Below are positions 40,972 through 49,648 of a stretch of DNA of 58,947 bases, in pieces; the first letter of the stretch is position 1, and every line of letters starts with the position of its first letter. Below the pieces are notes generated by a model, which saw only the letters and a program-made list of their open reading frames with translations, did not search any database and was not told where the DNA came from. The stretch comes from Symbiodinium natans (lineage: Eukaryota > Sar > Dinophyceae > Suessiales > Symbiodiniaceae), in contig CAJNDS010002783.1 of assembly GCA_905221605.1 (NCBI GenBank), forward strand, positions 220,001 through 278,947. Reading direction: 5' to 3'. Made by a program: the position numbers and the translations under genes.

Positions 40972-41407
40972 TTCCGCCGGCTGCTCGCCGTTGTGAGCGA
41001 GAGCGTGGCACCTGTCGCACCTGTTTTTTATCCAGCAAGGGCCTTCCCCTTTTCACAAGGTTTGATCTTGACCGATACGCCTTTGTTGGCGGGTTCACCG
41101 GTGGCATTCCAACTCCCACCAATCGCAACCTCTGCACGCACAGCGGGGATCTCTGCGCAAGCGTCCATGCGTCACGGTACTTGCCGGTGTCGAAAATCTC
41201 TCGATAAGACCCTCGCGGCATCTCCTTTGTACCAGGACCTTCAGCTTCACGCACCTGAGAGATAGTTCTCACCCCATCTCTTCCAGCTTCTCGGCTTCCA
41301 GAAGATTGCTCCCTGCGTACCGACGCGTTGGTAGAAACAGCCACATCCGGCGACATTGGCCGGTACTGAACACCACCCACCAATTGCAGAATTTTGCAGG
41401 CCGTCAC
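40880..41407 (-). CDS. LTR element ORF, part 3: short basic segment
   Basis: About 175 codons beginning at a GTG that overlaps the TGA of part 2 (GGTGACGG). Arg/Ser-rich end. The last 30 codons overlap part 4 in another frame, where the alternative reading AHNGEQPAEVVEKPKPLEPV looks more protein-like. The shift therefore lies near 41000-41060. Confidence 0.5.
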   Translation of the reverse strand: MTACKILQLVGGVQYRPMSPDVAVSTNASVRREQSSGSREAGRDGVRTISQVREAEGPGTKEMPRGSYREIFDTGKYRDAWTLAQRSPLCVQRLRLVGVGMPPVNPPTKAYRSRSNLVKRGRPLLDKKQVRQVPRSRSQRRAAGGSGGKAKAAGTSKAPWWFVVPIQQSVGRFGG

Positions 41408-43788
41408 CTTGTTAACTCCTTTTCCACCAAATCCTCCACAAAGATATACTCTTGTAGCTCTTTGACGTTGGTTACACCCAGCTTGATCATAACATCACTT
41501 ACGTGAGGTGTATACACCCACAAGTGGTTGTTGCGAGCCATCCAATGTTCTATTGGCTCTTCAGGATCCTGAAGACGTACCGCGGTAGACTCTGCCACCG
41601 AATCCTTTTGTACCTCTCCATCTGTTCCATCCAGTGTATCACCTTCACCTGTTTTCTGTGACACATTGGTCATTTGCAGCGCTTTTGGTGCCGAGGATGA
41701 CGAAGATTCTGCTCCCCCACTTACCGGTGGTTGAAAGGCGTTCCTGTCGGGAATCTCCAATCCTCTTCCCCTTTGAAATGAAACATGGTTCGCCACATTC
41801 ACCAGATGCCTCAACCGGGCCAGTCGTTCTTCAGACATTTCTTCGTGAGAATACTTGCAACCATATCGCACGCGACACCTCCCTTTGATGTAGTAGTCGA
41901 AGCAGCAATGATGGAACCCTGCTTCCTTTAGGGCCTTCCGAGACGCATTGTCCCAGGATCTGCCGGGCTCCCAAGTCCCTTCCAAAACCGCTTTTTCATC
42001 GTGCGAGTATCTGCAGGAATTTCCATATTTACAACCTTCTCCTTGGTTGTAATACAGACACATTTGCCTCTTTGGCTCGACTGACACCGACTCACCCTTT
42101 GATGCACCTTTACCAAAGTTGTACTTGGCTCTGAAAGCTGAATCCTCCCGCTCCTGCTGTGCCTCATCCACTGTGCCTTCTTCCGTAGGAGGGTCACCAA
42201 TGTCCCCATCCTCGTCTCCAGCTTTTTGGCTGTTCTTTGGCTCAGTTGGTCCTCCTCCTGGCCAACCTTCACCATAACGACGATGTTCATAGGAACACTC
42301 ATCTCCATTGCGACACCTTCCCTGATTGAAAAACTTGCACAGTTTACTGTACCCCGGCAACACAGTTTTTGGCGTCAGGTGAGCTTTCTTGTACTGATCG
42401 GGATCCATGTAGGCTTCCATTGGCTTGTTCTCCCTTTTACTCATGGATTCCACTGCACCATCAAGCTCCTGCAAAAATCGCTTGGTGTCCAGCCAAAGCG
42501 CGTTCCAAAGTTCATCTTTGCCTTGACTCAGCAACGTTGCCACCGCTTCACCCACAACTGGTCGACTAAATCTCCTTTTCCTACATGCCAGTTCGTAGAG
42601 CGCGTTGTGGTACTGTTTTCGGGAAAAGGTGGTTGTCTTTCCCAAGCCTGCGCCTTCTGCACCATCGGGCTTCCAACCATCACTTTGCAAGACGCCACAC
42701 GCACGCCGAGCTTCCGCATCCAGGAATGCATGGTCTGCAACACACTCCTGTATCTCATCCATTGTACGACCCAACAGCATCCCAGTGATTTTGCCCACAT
42801 AGGCCTTATCAGCCTTTCCATCCTCAAGAAGAGCTCTATAGATCTTTTCTCCATAGAGTTGCCTTTCCTCTTGTTCTTCTGAGGATAACTCCTGATCAGC
42901 AAACCATTCATCGGATTGCTCTTCCTCCCATTTCCAGTCCCATTGACTGTCGGAACTTTGGTACCATTGACCAGCATACCATGAATCTGTCCACCACGTA
43001 CTCCAGCCGCTGTCTTTCCATTTGCGCAGCGTCGAAGAAGAGTCCTCCTCGTCCTCTTCCAAAACCAGGAAGGTGTCCAAGATCACGGTACCATCATCTT
43101 CCACCCTTTTCACTGTTCCATTGACAGTGTCACCAAATTTGAATAGATGTGTATTCTTCCCTTCTGCAGGAATCAACACATTCACATCGCCATGGTCCAA
43201 AAAGGCTCCATGCCCATTGATGCAGCGCACTAGACCAACGATCTGATCTCCCTCTTGATAGCAATGCTCCCCAGGTGTATCCAAGGCTCCCGCTCTGGGC
43301 ACTTTCTTTGCGTGCTCTTCAGAAACCATCTCTGTATCATCGGCTCCTGAAACATCCTTTGTTTCCACCTTTGGGTCACACTGCTCGTCCTGCTCCTGCA
43401 CGAGTCCCACAAGATCATCCACCTTGTGCTCCAGGGGCTCAGGGCCTTCCTTTTTTCCAGCCAATGGCTTTGCCTCATCTGTTGCAGTTCGCTCGGTGTC
43501 GACTTCCGGCGAGCTTCCAGACGGCAATACTTCCCCCTTCATGGGAGCGGACCCATCATTGGAGTCTTTTGTCACACCTTCTGCAGCAGGCAAATTTTCT
43601 TCCACTGCAGGGCTATTGGATTGCTCATCCGCGGCAGGTACATTTTCTTCCACCGCAGGCTCCTTTGGCTCCATGGTTTCCAAAGGAGAATTGCCACCAT
43701 CATTGACCACAGCTGCCTCATCGGCTCCGGTGTAGCCCTTGCTATTTCGTTCCTCGCTGCTAACTTCAGGTTGCACCAGTGCGTCCAC
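41404..43788 (-). CDS. LTR element ORF, part 2: S1-like, PABC/MLLE, three CCCH fingers
   Basis: 794 codons. Residues about 176-240 form an S1/cold-shock-like barrel (GDQIVGLVRCINGHGAFLDH, FGDTVNGTVKRVEDDGTVIL). Residues 256-296 are Trp-rich. Residues about 305-368 match the PABC/MLLE domain of poly(A)-binding proteins: helix YGEKIYRALL, signature VGKITGMLLGRTMDEI, then ARRACGVL. MLLE domains bind PAM2 peptides of translation and mRNA-decay factors. Three CCCH fingers follow at about 484-502 (CKFFNQGRCRNGDECSYEH), 577-596 and 628-647. The C-terminal part is helical. The set points to an mRNA-associated protein. Its start is a shift from part 1 rather than a clean ATG. Confidence 0.75.
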   Translation of the reverse strand: MDALVQPEVSSEERNSKGYTGADEAAVVNDGGNSPLETMEPKEPAVEENVPAADEQSNSPAVEENLPAAEGVTKDSNDGSAPMKGEVLPSGSSPEVDTERTATDEAKPLAGKKEGPEPLEHKVDDLVGLVQEQDEQCDPKVETKDVSGADDTEMVSEEHAKKVPRAGALDTPGEHCYQEGDQIVGLVRCINGHGAFLDHGDVNVLIPAEGKNTHLFKFGDTVNGTVKRVEDDGTVILDTFLVLEEDEEDSSSTLRKWKDSGWSTWWTDSWYAGQWYQSSDSQWDWKWEEEQSDEWFADQELSSEEQEERQLYGEKIYRALLEDGKADKAYVGKITGMLLGRTMDEIQECVADHAFLDAEARRACGVLQSDGWKPDGAEGAGLGKTTTFSRKQYHNALYELACRKRRFSRPVVGEAVATLLSQGKDELWNALWLDTKRFLQELDGAVESMSKRENKPMEAYMDPDQYKKAHLTPKTVLPGYSKLCKFFNQGRCRNGDECSYEHRRYGEGWPGGGPTEPKNSQKAGDEDGDIGDPPTEEGTVDEAQQEREDSAFRAKYNFGKGASKGESVSVEPKRQMCLYYNQGEGCKYGNSCRYSHDEKAVLEGTWEPGRSWDNASRKALKEAGFHHCCFDYYIKGRCRVRYGCKYSHEEMSEERLARLRHLVNVANHVSFQRGRGLEIPDRNAFQPPVSGGAESSSSSAPKALQMTNVSQKTGEGDTLDGTDGEVQKDSVAESTAVRLQDPEEPIEHWMARNNHLWVYTPHVSDVMIKLGVTNVKELQEYIFVEDLVEKELTR

Positions 43789-43811
43789 CTGTGAACCTCC
43801 GTCGTCAGCTG

Positions 43812-45233
43812 CTACGGAGCCTGCGCCCCATTGTTGCAGTCGTCCGTGGAACGTGACACCATACGCACCTCAACCCGTGCCTCTTTCGCACTCCAGGTAC
43901 TATCTGGCGCATTGACCCGCGCATCATTGGCGCTCCAGGCCTCATCTTTCAGATCTTCCGTGTCTCCAGCTATTCCAGAAGCTTCTTTTTCTCCCTGAAT
44001 GGCAAGATTCTTGGCACCAAACGAAGAGACCTCCTCAGTCGTAACGCACAACTTTTTCCCTCCGTCCTCCAAATCTCCAGGATCACCTTCCTGACCGACA
44101 GGTACCACATCCACCACTCTCTCTTCTGCAGCCGACACAGTTCCAATCTCCGCATTGGGCATTTTTTCCTCTGGACCCACCGATTCCACCGCTGCCACAC
44201 CCTCAGAAAGCACTTCCATTTCTTCCCGATCCAGATGTTCTCCAGCGATGTCTGCTCGGCTTCCAGAAATCCCTTCCTCATCAGGAGAACCCGAGGTCGG
44301 GGCGTCACCACCAGCCCTAAGACCGCTATCCCTGATAGTAGAGGAAAAATCCTTTTCACCTACACTATTTACACCGCTGTTGACACTTTCCACGCTACCC
44401 TGTTGTGCCCTGAAAGACTCAGTAGGCGACGAGGACGAAGTAGTACCCAGTGCTGGCTCTTCTTCCACAGGGACAATGCCCATTCCAACACCAGACCCTT
44501 CACTGTTTCCAGCCATCCCAGTCTTCTTAGGCAACACCCATTGGGTATCTCCCGCGTCTAAGCAGTAAAGATATTCTCTCCCATCCTCGTGAAAATGGCG
44601 TTCCCATGTCTTCCCATCACAGTCGATGATTGGAAGGTCAGCAGCTTGAGACAATTTGCCTCCACCATCAGCGTATAAGTCCTCATCTGACTCCTGCTGT
44701 ATTCTCGCTGCCTCCAATTCCAGGATTTCTCCTTCACTCATCACCATAGCAACAGGAACGACTCCTTCTGCGTCCCCAACGACGAGGATACTGCTTTTTG
44801 TCGCAGCAACAGGCGCAGTTTCTTCCGCTTCACCTGTCAACAGATCACCACTTTCAGCCGCGGAGCTCACTTTGTTGCGAGCTCGCTTGGAAACAGGGAT
44901 AACATCCCCAACCAGCTCTGTCTGGCACCCTTGCTCCACCATCTTTGACGTAGAGGAGCTTGTTGTTGGCGCTCCCGTTGATTCAGCAGGTCCCGCAGCT
45001 CGAAGACAAAGCCCATGTTTACTCAGAAGGCGCAGCAAAACTGCTTCCATCTGGTCTTCCAGTCCTTCCACCACCGGCTTCTCTCCGCCACGCATACCAC
45101 CAGCATCAACCAGAGCTTCCACATTGGGAACAACTTTTTCACCCGTTGCAGACCTTTTGACACCACCTTCACCTTGATCGTCCACATTGGAACTCGATGA
45201 TGCCGTACCAGTCCGTAACCAGTTGGTCGCCAT
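43812..45233 (-). CDS. LTR element ORF, part 1: N-terminal region with WW domain
   Basis: 473 codons from the first good ATG (GCCATGG context, 45233), 64 bases after the 5' LTR and primer site. Mostly acidic and disordered. A WW domain lies at about 44530-44620: TWERHFHEDGREYLYCLDAG then DTQWVLP, with the two Trp and final Pro in place, though the usual YY pair reads YLY. WW domains bind Pro-rich peptides. The frame ends at TAG 43812, but the overlapping frame continues into part 2 through a GGGG run near 43829, so the stop is probably due to one missing base. Confidence 0.7.
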   Translation of the reverse strand: MATNWLRTGTASSSSNVDDQGEGGVKRSATGEKVVPNVEALVDAGGMRGGEKPVVEGLEDQMEAVLLRLLSKHGLCLRAAGPAESTGAPTTSSSTSKMVEQGCQTELVGDVIPVSKRARNKVSSAAESGDLLTGEAEETAPVAATKSSILVVGDAEGVVPVAMVMSEGEILELEAARIQQESDEDLYADGGGKLSQAADLPIIDCDGKTWERHFHEDGREYLYCLDAGDTQWVLPKKTGMAGNSEGSGVGMGIVPVEEEPALGTTSSSSPTESFRAQQGSVESVNSGVNSVGEKDFSSTIRDSGLRAGGDAPTSGSPDEEGISGSRADIAGEHLDREEMEVLSEGVAAVESVGPEEKMPNAEIGTVSAAEERVVDVVPVGQEGDPGDLEDGGKKLCVTTEEVSSFGAKNLAIQGEKEASGIAGDTEDLKDEAWSANDARVNAPDSTWSAKEARVEVRMVSRSTDDCNNGAQAP

Positions 45234-45285
45234 GGCTTCAACTATCACCCTAAAGCCGAAACACAGACCGCAGGGAACCTAATTT

Positions 45286-45297
45286 GGGCTCATAACC
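45286..45297 (-). promoter_or_regulatory. Primer-binding site, half-tRNA-Met type
   Basis: Minus strand right after the LTR reads GGTTATGAGCCC. Its complement GGGCTCATAACC is the anticodon arm of a Met tRNA (CAT anticodon in CTCATAA). Copia and Ty5 prime from an internal tRNA-iMet fragment in this way. Confidence 0.65.
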
Positions 45298-45503
45298 TAC
45301 GGGGGCAACCGAAAGGGAGAGGAAACCAACCCCAACAGTCGCCAAAGATTTCACCCTGAACCAACCAGCAAACAACAGGAACTCAAAACTTCTTTTTGCT
45401 ACCAGGCGCATGGCCCAGTCTTGAGCCATGAAGATCAACAGGTACATTGACCCTTCAACTTTCAACACCAACTCCTTTCTACAATACCAACTGCAGCTCC
45501 GCA
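45298..45503 (-). repeat. 5' LTR (right copy)
   Basis: Same sequence as the left copy minus one A. Should contain promoter and polyadenylation signals, but none can be named by eye. Confidence 0.9.
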
Positions 45504-45554
45504 CCCTAAACCCTAAACCCTAAACCCTAAACCCTAAACCCTAAACCCTAAACC
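45504..45554. repeat. CCCTAAA array, right flank of the LTR element
   Basis: Continuation of the 36764-36820 array, starting with the duplicated CCCTA. Confidence 0.95.
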
Positions 45555-46846
45555 CATCGACAACACTTTCAAAATTTCAATCGCCTTCGGTCACGCTTTC
45601 GAACACACAACGCACGATGCCGGGTCTACTCCTGGAGCCCTGGAACCCCAAGCTCTGACAACGGGAACCAACCCGCCAAGCATTCAAGAAAAAAAAATCC
45701 CTTTTTTGATGCAAAGAGGGTTTTTATAAAAATCCTCTTTTGATGCAAAGAGGGTTTTTATAAGAGCCCCTTTATGCGATTCGAAAAAAACAGTCTCACT
45801 AGTATGGCTGTTCTTAATGAGGGAATGAGGGAATGAGGTACCCTGTACAATCCCTTCTAAGGTATGAATAGGGCCCTAATTCCTCCACGCTAAACCGTCC
45901 GCATGACCGATTGCATAAACCCTAAACCCTGACCCCTGAACCCTAAACCCATTCCCTGCAAAGAGCCAGGGGCAATGTTCGTAGGTGGACCTCCTTCGGA
46001 TCCACGTCCTCGGGCGTGAGTTCGACGCGTTGCGCTCTGCCGAGCACTTCTTGCAGACTGGGAAGGCAGGCAGAGGCTTTGAGAGGCTTTCACCGATTTT
46101 TCGGGGATTTCTGAGAAGTTTGAGTACAAATGGTCTGCTTGTCCATGCTATTTGAAGGTGCCTGCGAATGTCATGAGGGCCAGTCTGCTCCCGCCCCAAA
46201 CCCGAAAGCCCGTCAAGTGTCAACGTCTGCTGCGCAGATCAAAACTGCCGCAATCTCCATCGGCCAGGACGCGCTGGTTTTAGATCCGAGACAGCAAACA
46301 ACATAATATAACATATACAAGATCTTCTTGCCCTGTGGTTGCACCTTAGAAGATCCTTGTCTTCTGCTGCCTGGGAGAGTTGCTCCAAAGCACCGCAAAA
46401 ACTTGACAATGCAGGACAGCATCGGGCTCGAAGCAATGGCCATGTCCTGAGAGTGCCGTTGTGGGCGGCGGTTCATGTGTCTACTCTTGAACTACTATTT
46501 GCTGAAGAACCCCAAAAGAATTTAAAGAATATTCCCCATATGACCCTTATAAGGACGAATACTTTTATGTTTTGGGGATTCTGAAGCAATTAGTAGTGAA
46601 GGCAGCTCCTGCCCTGTGTGTATTTCCCAAGGCCCAGATGCTGCTTCGAGCCTTTTCGGCAGTCATCCCTCGTTAAAGCTGCCCTAAACCCTAAACCCCA
46701 AACCCTGATCCCTAAACCCTAAACCCTAAACCCGAAACTTTGAGTCTAAAGCTGGGAGAGCTAATCTGGAGAGTTGCGTGCTAGGCCACGGCTACACCCT
46801 GCAGCTCCATGGCTTTACAAACTTGGACGTCTTGGCCCTCTTCCGC
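45555..46846. other. Mostly unannotated; one candidate plus-strand exon
   Basis: A tandem GATGCAAAGAGGGTTTTTAT pair lies at about 45709-45761. At 45985-46150 a plus frame reads DLLRIHVLGREFDALRSAEH then FLQTGKAGRGFERLSP, protein-like but unsupported. A short CCCTAAA array is at 46683-46733. Confidence 0.35.
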
Positions 46847-47930
46847 TCACAGCAGATTCTTCCCAAAAGCTGCTCGGCCTCGAAATTCCTCGTAGAGAAT
46901 CAGCTGTGAAGTCGCACTGACTACTGTGCACCAGTGCTTCAAAAAAGTCAGATACACATGGCATGATACACCTGCATGTTGCTTGACATAGCTGCCCATC
47001 AGCAAGCAAGAATTGAAGAGCAGCCATTGTGCTCCTGGAAACGCGTGGCGGCCCAGGTGCTCAGACCATGATTGCCAGATATCCGCGGTAAGGGCTGACA
47101 AAAGTGTGGCAAGATGCAGACATTCCGCGATTCCGTCGTGGAGAAATGTTCGAGACCTATCATTGGCAAGGTGCTTCAGCACGCACTTCATGCTGACCTG
47201 CCGATTGCTGTACTCGTATATGGACCAGCGGTCGTGGTGAAATCGAAGGCACAGCAAGATTGAAGGGATTGGTGAGACATGGTTGCGTGGCCCGGAGCCG
47301 CAACACACAGTGGTTTTTCTTCTAGCCCCAAGATAGGGTTGAGCACTCCGTTTGAGGGTGGGGTTCCGAGAGCAGAGACTCTAATATATTGGGGGTATAG
47401 ATGAGGCCCCATAATTTCGGAAGCACCCATATACAGCGCCACATCGCATGGCCAGGCCTTTCTCTGCAGCAGCCGGTAGATCAACCTGATGCGCTGGAAG
47501 GAACCTACTGCGCCGCATTCTCTGCTGCCCAATCCAAGCTTCCTTGGGAAGAGTACCTGATGCTTCCGCCACAAATGACTGGACCGGCTCGGGGGCATCA
47601 ATCCAAACTGCGAATTGGCGCAGCTCCCTGGTGACCACGCTGATCGATTCCGAAGCAGCGCAAGGCTGGTCCCACCTTTCGGGATTTTGGGGGTTTCCGA
47701 AACTGATGAAGTAGTTTGGGGGGGGGTAAATAATTTCGGGCTACCCCTGTTTCGGGAAATACCGGACCGCCGGACCATCAAGTCTGTTGCCATGCACATC
47801 TGTACAAGACACAGTGCAAGCTCAAGCCACTGCTCCGGCCAGGATGCAACACAAAAATCTGGATGAGGATGCTCAAGAAGATATGACTTGTCAGCACTTC
47901 TGAGTTTCTGAGTCGGGCATCTTCCTTCGA
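46847..47930 (-). CDS. Unidentified minus-strand gene, three exon candidates
   Basis: Three coherent minus-strand segments read downward. First, about 47930-47770 with WPEQWLELALCLVQMCMATD. Second, about 47640-47410 with VTRELRQFAVWIDAPEPVQS and RSRFLPAHQVDLPAAAEK. Third, about 47260-46847 with SMKCVLKHLANDRSRTFLHD, ATLLSALTADIWQSWSEHLG and a stop at 46847. The gaps between them are short GGGG/CCCC inverted-repeat sequences such as 47667-47765 that look like the introner elements elsewhere in the window. Sequence is alpha-helical, perhaps a repeat-type scaffold. Not recognised. Exon borders are approximate. Confidence 0.45.
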
Positions 47931-47936
47931 TTCCTC

Positions 47937-48380
47937 TCACAATGATGTAGCTTGCCAGTATGCACCAACTTTCACCCTGTCTTCCTTCGATTTTTCCGCA
48001 GGCCACAGAGCAACCTTGAGCACTACAATGATAGGGGAACCAGAGACTTCAAAATGATTTGCGTTTGTTGTAGGCAGCGCGAGATAAAAGGTGCGGTGCA
48101 GCGGCGGTGCCGCTTGGTACCATGTGGTCAGAGAAAAGTATCTGTATACTCTTTGTAGTTTATTGTATTTCGGGCCACGAAGGCCTGGCTGGCGAGCCCC
48201 ATCGCCTTTCCGAGCCAGCTGCGTGAACGATGTGCAGAAAAAGGAAACGTGCCATGCGCACTCAGGCTCGGAAGTTTCCCCTCCCCGCCCCGCCACCAAC
48301 TATGCGTGCTTTGGTGAGTCCAGGGGTTGACGTTTGGCAGGGAAGGGAAGGGGTGCACTTTGAATTCTGCACACCACTCT
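47937..48380. other. No firm gene
   Basis: A minus-strand frame (47937-48299) ends with VALWPAEKSKEDRVKVGAYW near 48010 and may be a further upstream exon of the preceding minus-strand gene, after a CAG on that strand. Not resolved. Confidence 0.3.
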
Positions 48381-48469
48381 CGGAAGCCTTGCTTCGTTCT
48401 AGTAGTGAGAGTACTTGTGGCCGCAGTCATAATCGCCATTGCCTGTCCACATCGCTTCAGCGATGCCCC

Positions 48470-49131
48470 GGCTGCTGCTGCTGCTCCTGCTCCTGCTGAC
48501 GACAACGATGACTACGAGTACTAGTACCAGTACCGGTGCTGTTGTCCTGAGTACAATGACGACTACTACCATGGCTACAAATACTGCCATTACTGCTGCT
48601 GCTACTTCTACGATCACGATTACGCTGATTATGACTTCTACTGCCACTACCGCCACTACCGCCACTACCACTACCACTACGATGACGACATCAGCTTCGA
48701 CTACGACTTCGACCACGACTACGGCGACGACGCCGACGACGACGACTACTTTGTCTCTGACTCTTAATTACTCATACTCTTACTCTTAGTCCTACTCTTG
48801 CTCCTACTCTTCCTCCTTTTATCTTACTCTTGCTCTTACTCCTTTTATCTTACTACTTAAACTCTTACTACTTTTACTCTTAGTACTTTTACTCTTACTA
48901 CTTTTACTCTTACTACTTTTACTCTGTCTACTTTTGCTCTTACTCTTACTCTGACTCTTACTCTGACTCTGACTCCTACTTTTACTCTTACTCTTACTCT
49001 TACTCTTACTCTTACTCTTACTCTTACTCTTACTCTTACTCTTACTCTTACTCTTACTCTTACTCTTACTCCTCCTCCTACTACTACTACTTCTTCTACT
49101 GCTACTGCTACTGCTACTGCTACTGCTACTG

Positions 49132-49169
<38 letters not shown>

Positions 49170-49310
49170 GCTACTCCTGCTACTGCTACTGTTACTGCTA
49201 CTGCTTCTGCTTCTGCTTCTGCTTCTGCTACTGCTACTGCTACTGCGCCTGCGAAAGCGACTGCAGCTGCCAGTGCAACTGCTACTCCGACTGCTCCTCC
49301 GAGTGCACTG
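48470..49310. repeat. Pyrimidine-rich microsatellite block
   Basis: Successive tracts of (ACTACG)-like, (ACTCTT)n, (CTACTA)n, (TGCTAC)n and (TTCTGC)n cover about 800 bases. Plus strand is strongly pyrimidine-biased. Thr-rich and Val-rich frames here are low-complexity artefacts. Confidence 0.9.
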
Positions 49311-49648
49311 CTACTTTTTGAAGGAGCGGCTTACCAAAATCTTTATAGGCTTAGTACAGCACAGCTAGCTGTCTCCACTATAGAGCCTGGTGAAATCCTC
49401 AACCGTCGAAAGCTTCTCAAGGACGGGGTAGGGCTTTTCGGTTGACGTTCCAACTTTAGTCCGAACGATTTAGAGGCAAGACGAATCGCACAGTACGGAA
49501 GCCTTGCAGCTGAAAAGCCCCGAACCTCAAGTCCAGAACCTGTGCCCGAACGTGCCGCACCAGCACCTTACGAATCAACAGCAACCCTATTCAACCTTGA
49601 GCTCCTAAAGTCCTAAACCCAAGCCGCAACCCACGAGCCACGCGGAGC

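Larger units (their letters stand above)
36821..45503 (-). mobile_element. Complete LTR retrotransposon without visible pol
   Basis: An 8,683-bp element with 207-bp LTRs, a 5-bp target duplication CCCTA, a primer-binding site next to the right (5') LTR and a polypurine tract next to the left (3') LTR, all oriented for minus-strand transcription. The LTRs differ by a single A in one run, so the insertion is young. The interior is almost fully open in six consecutive, slightly overlapping minus-strand frames carrying WW, S1-like, PABC/MLLE and CCCH modules. I see no protease, integrase (HHCC, DDE) or reverse transcriptase (YxDD) motif in any of them. It should therefore be mobilised in trans, like large non-autonomous LTR elements that keep a gag-like ORF. 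The half-tRNA primer suggests affinity to Ty1/copia elements. What the large protein does for the element is unknown; RNA binding is the obvious inference. Confidence 0.85.

Noticed and set aside
45286-45297. A Met tRNA gene
   Set aside because: Only the anticodon-arm-like 12 bases are present, with no acceptor stem, D-arm or T-arm around it.
36821-45503. Bacterial-style operon of six overlapping minus-strand genes
   Set aside because: Frames start at non-ATG codons, one zinc finger is split between two frames, and the whole is bounded by LTRs; a single broken ORF explains it better.
48399-48789. Thr-rich and Val-rich ORFs
   Set aside because: Low-complexity ACT/GTA-type microsatellite sequence on both strands.
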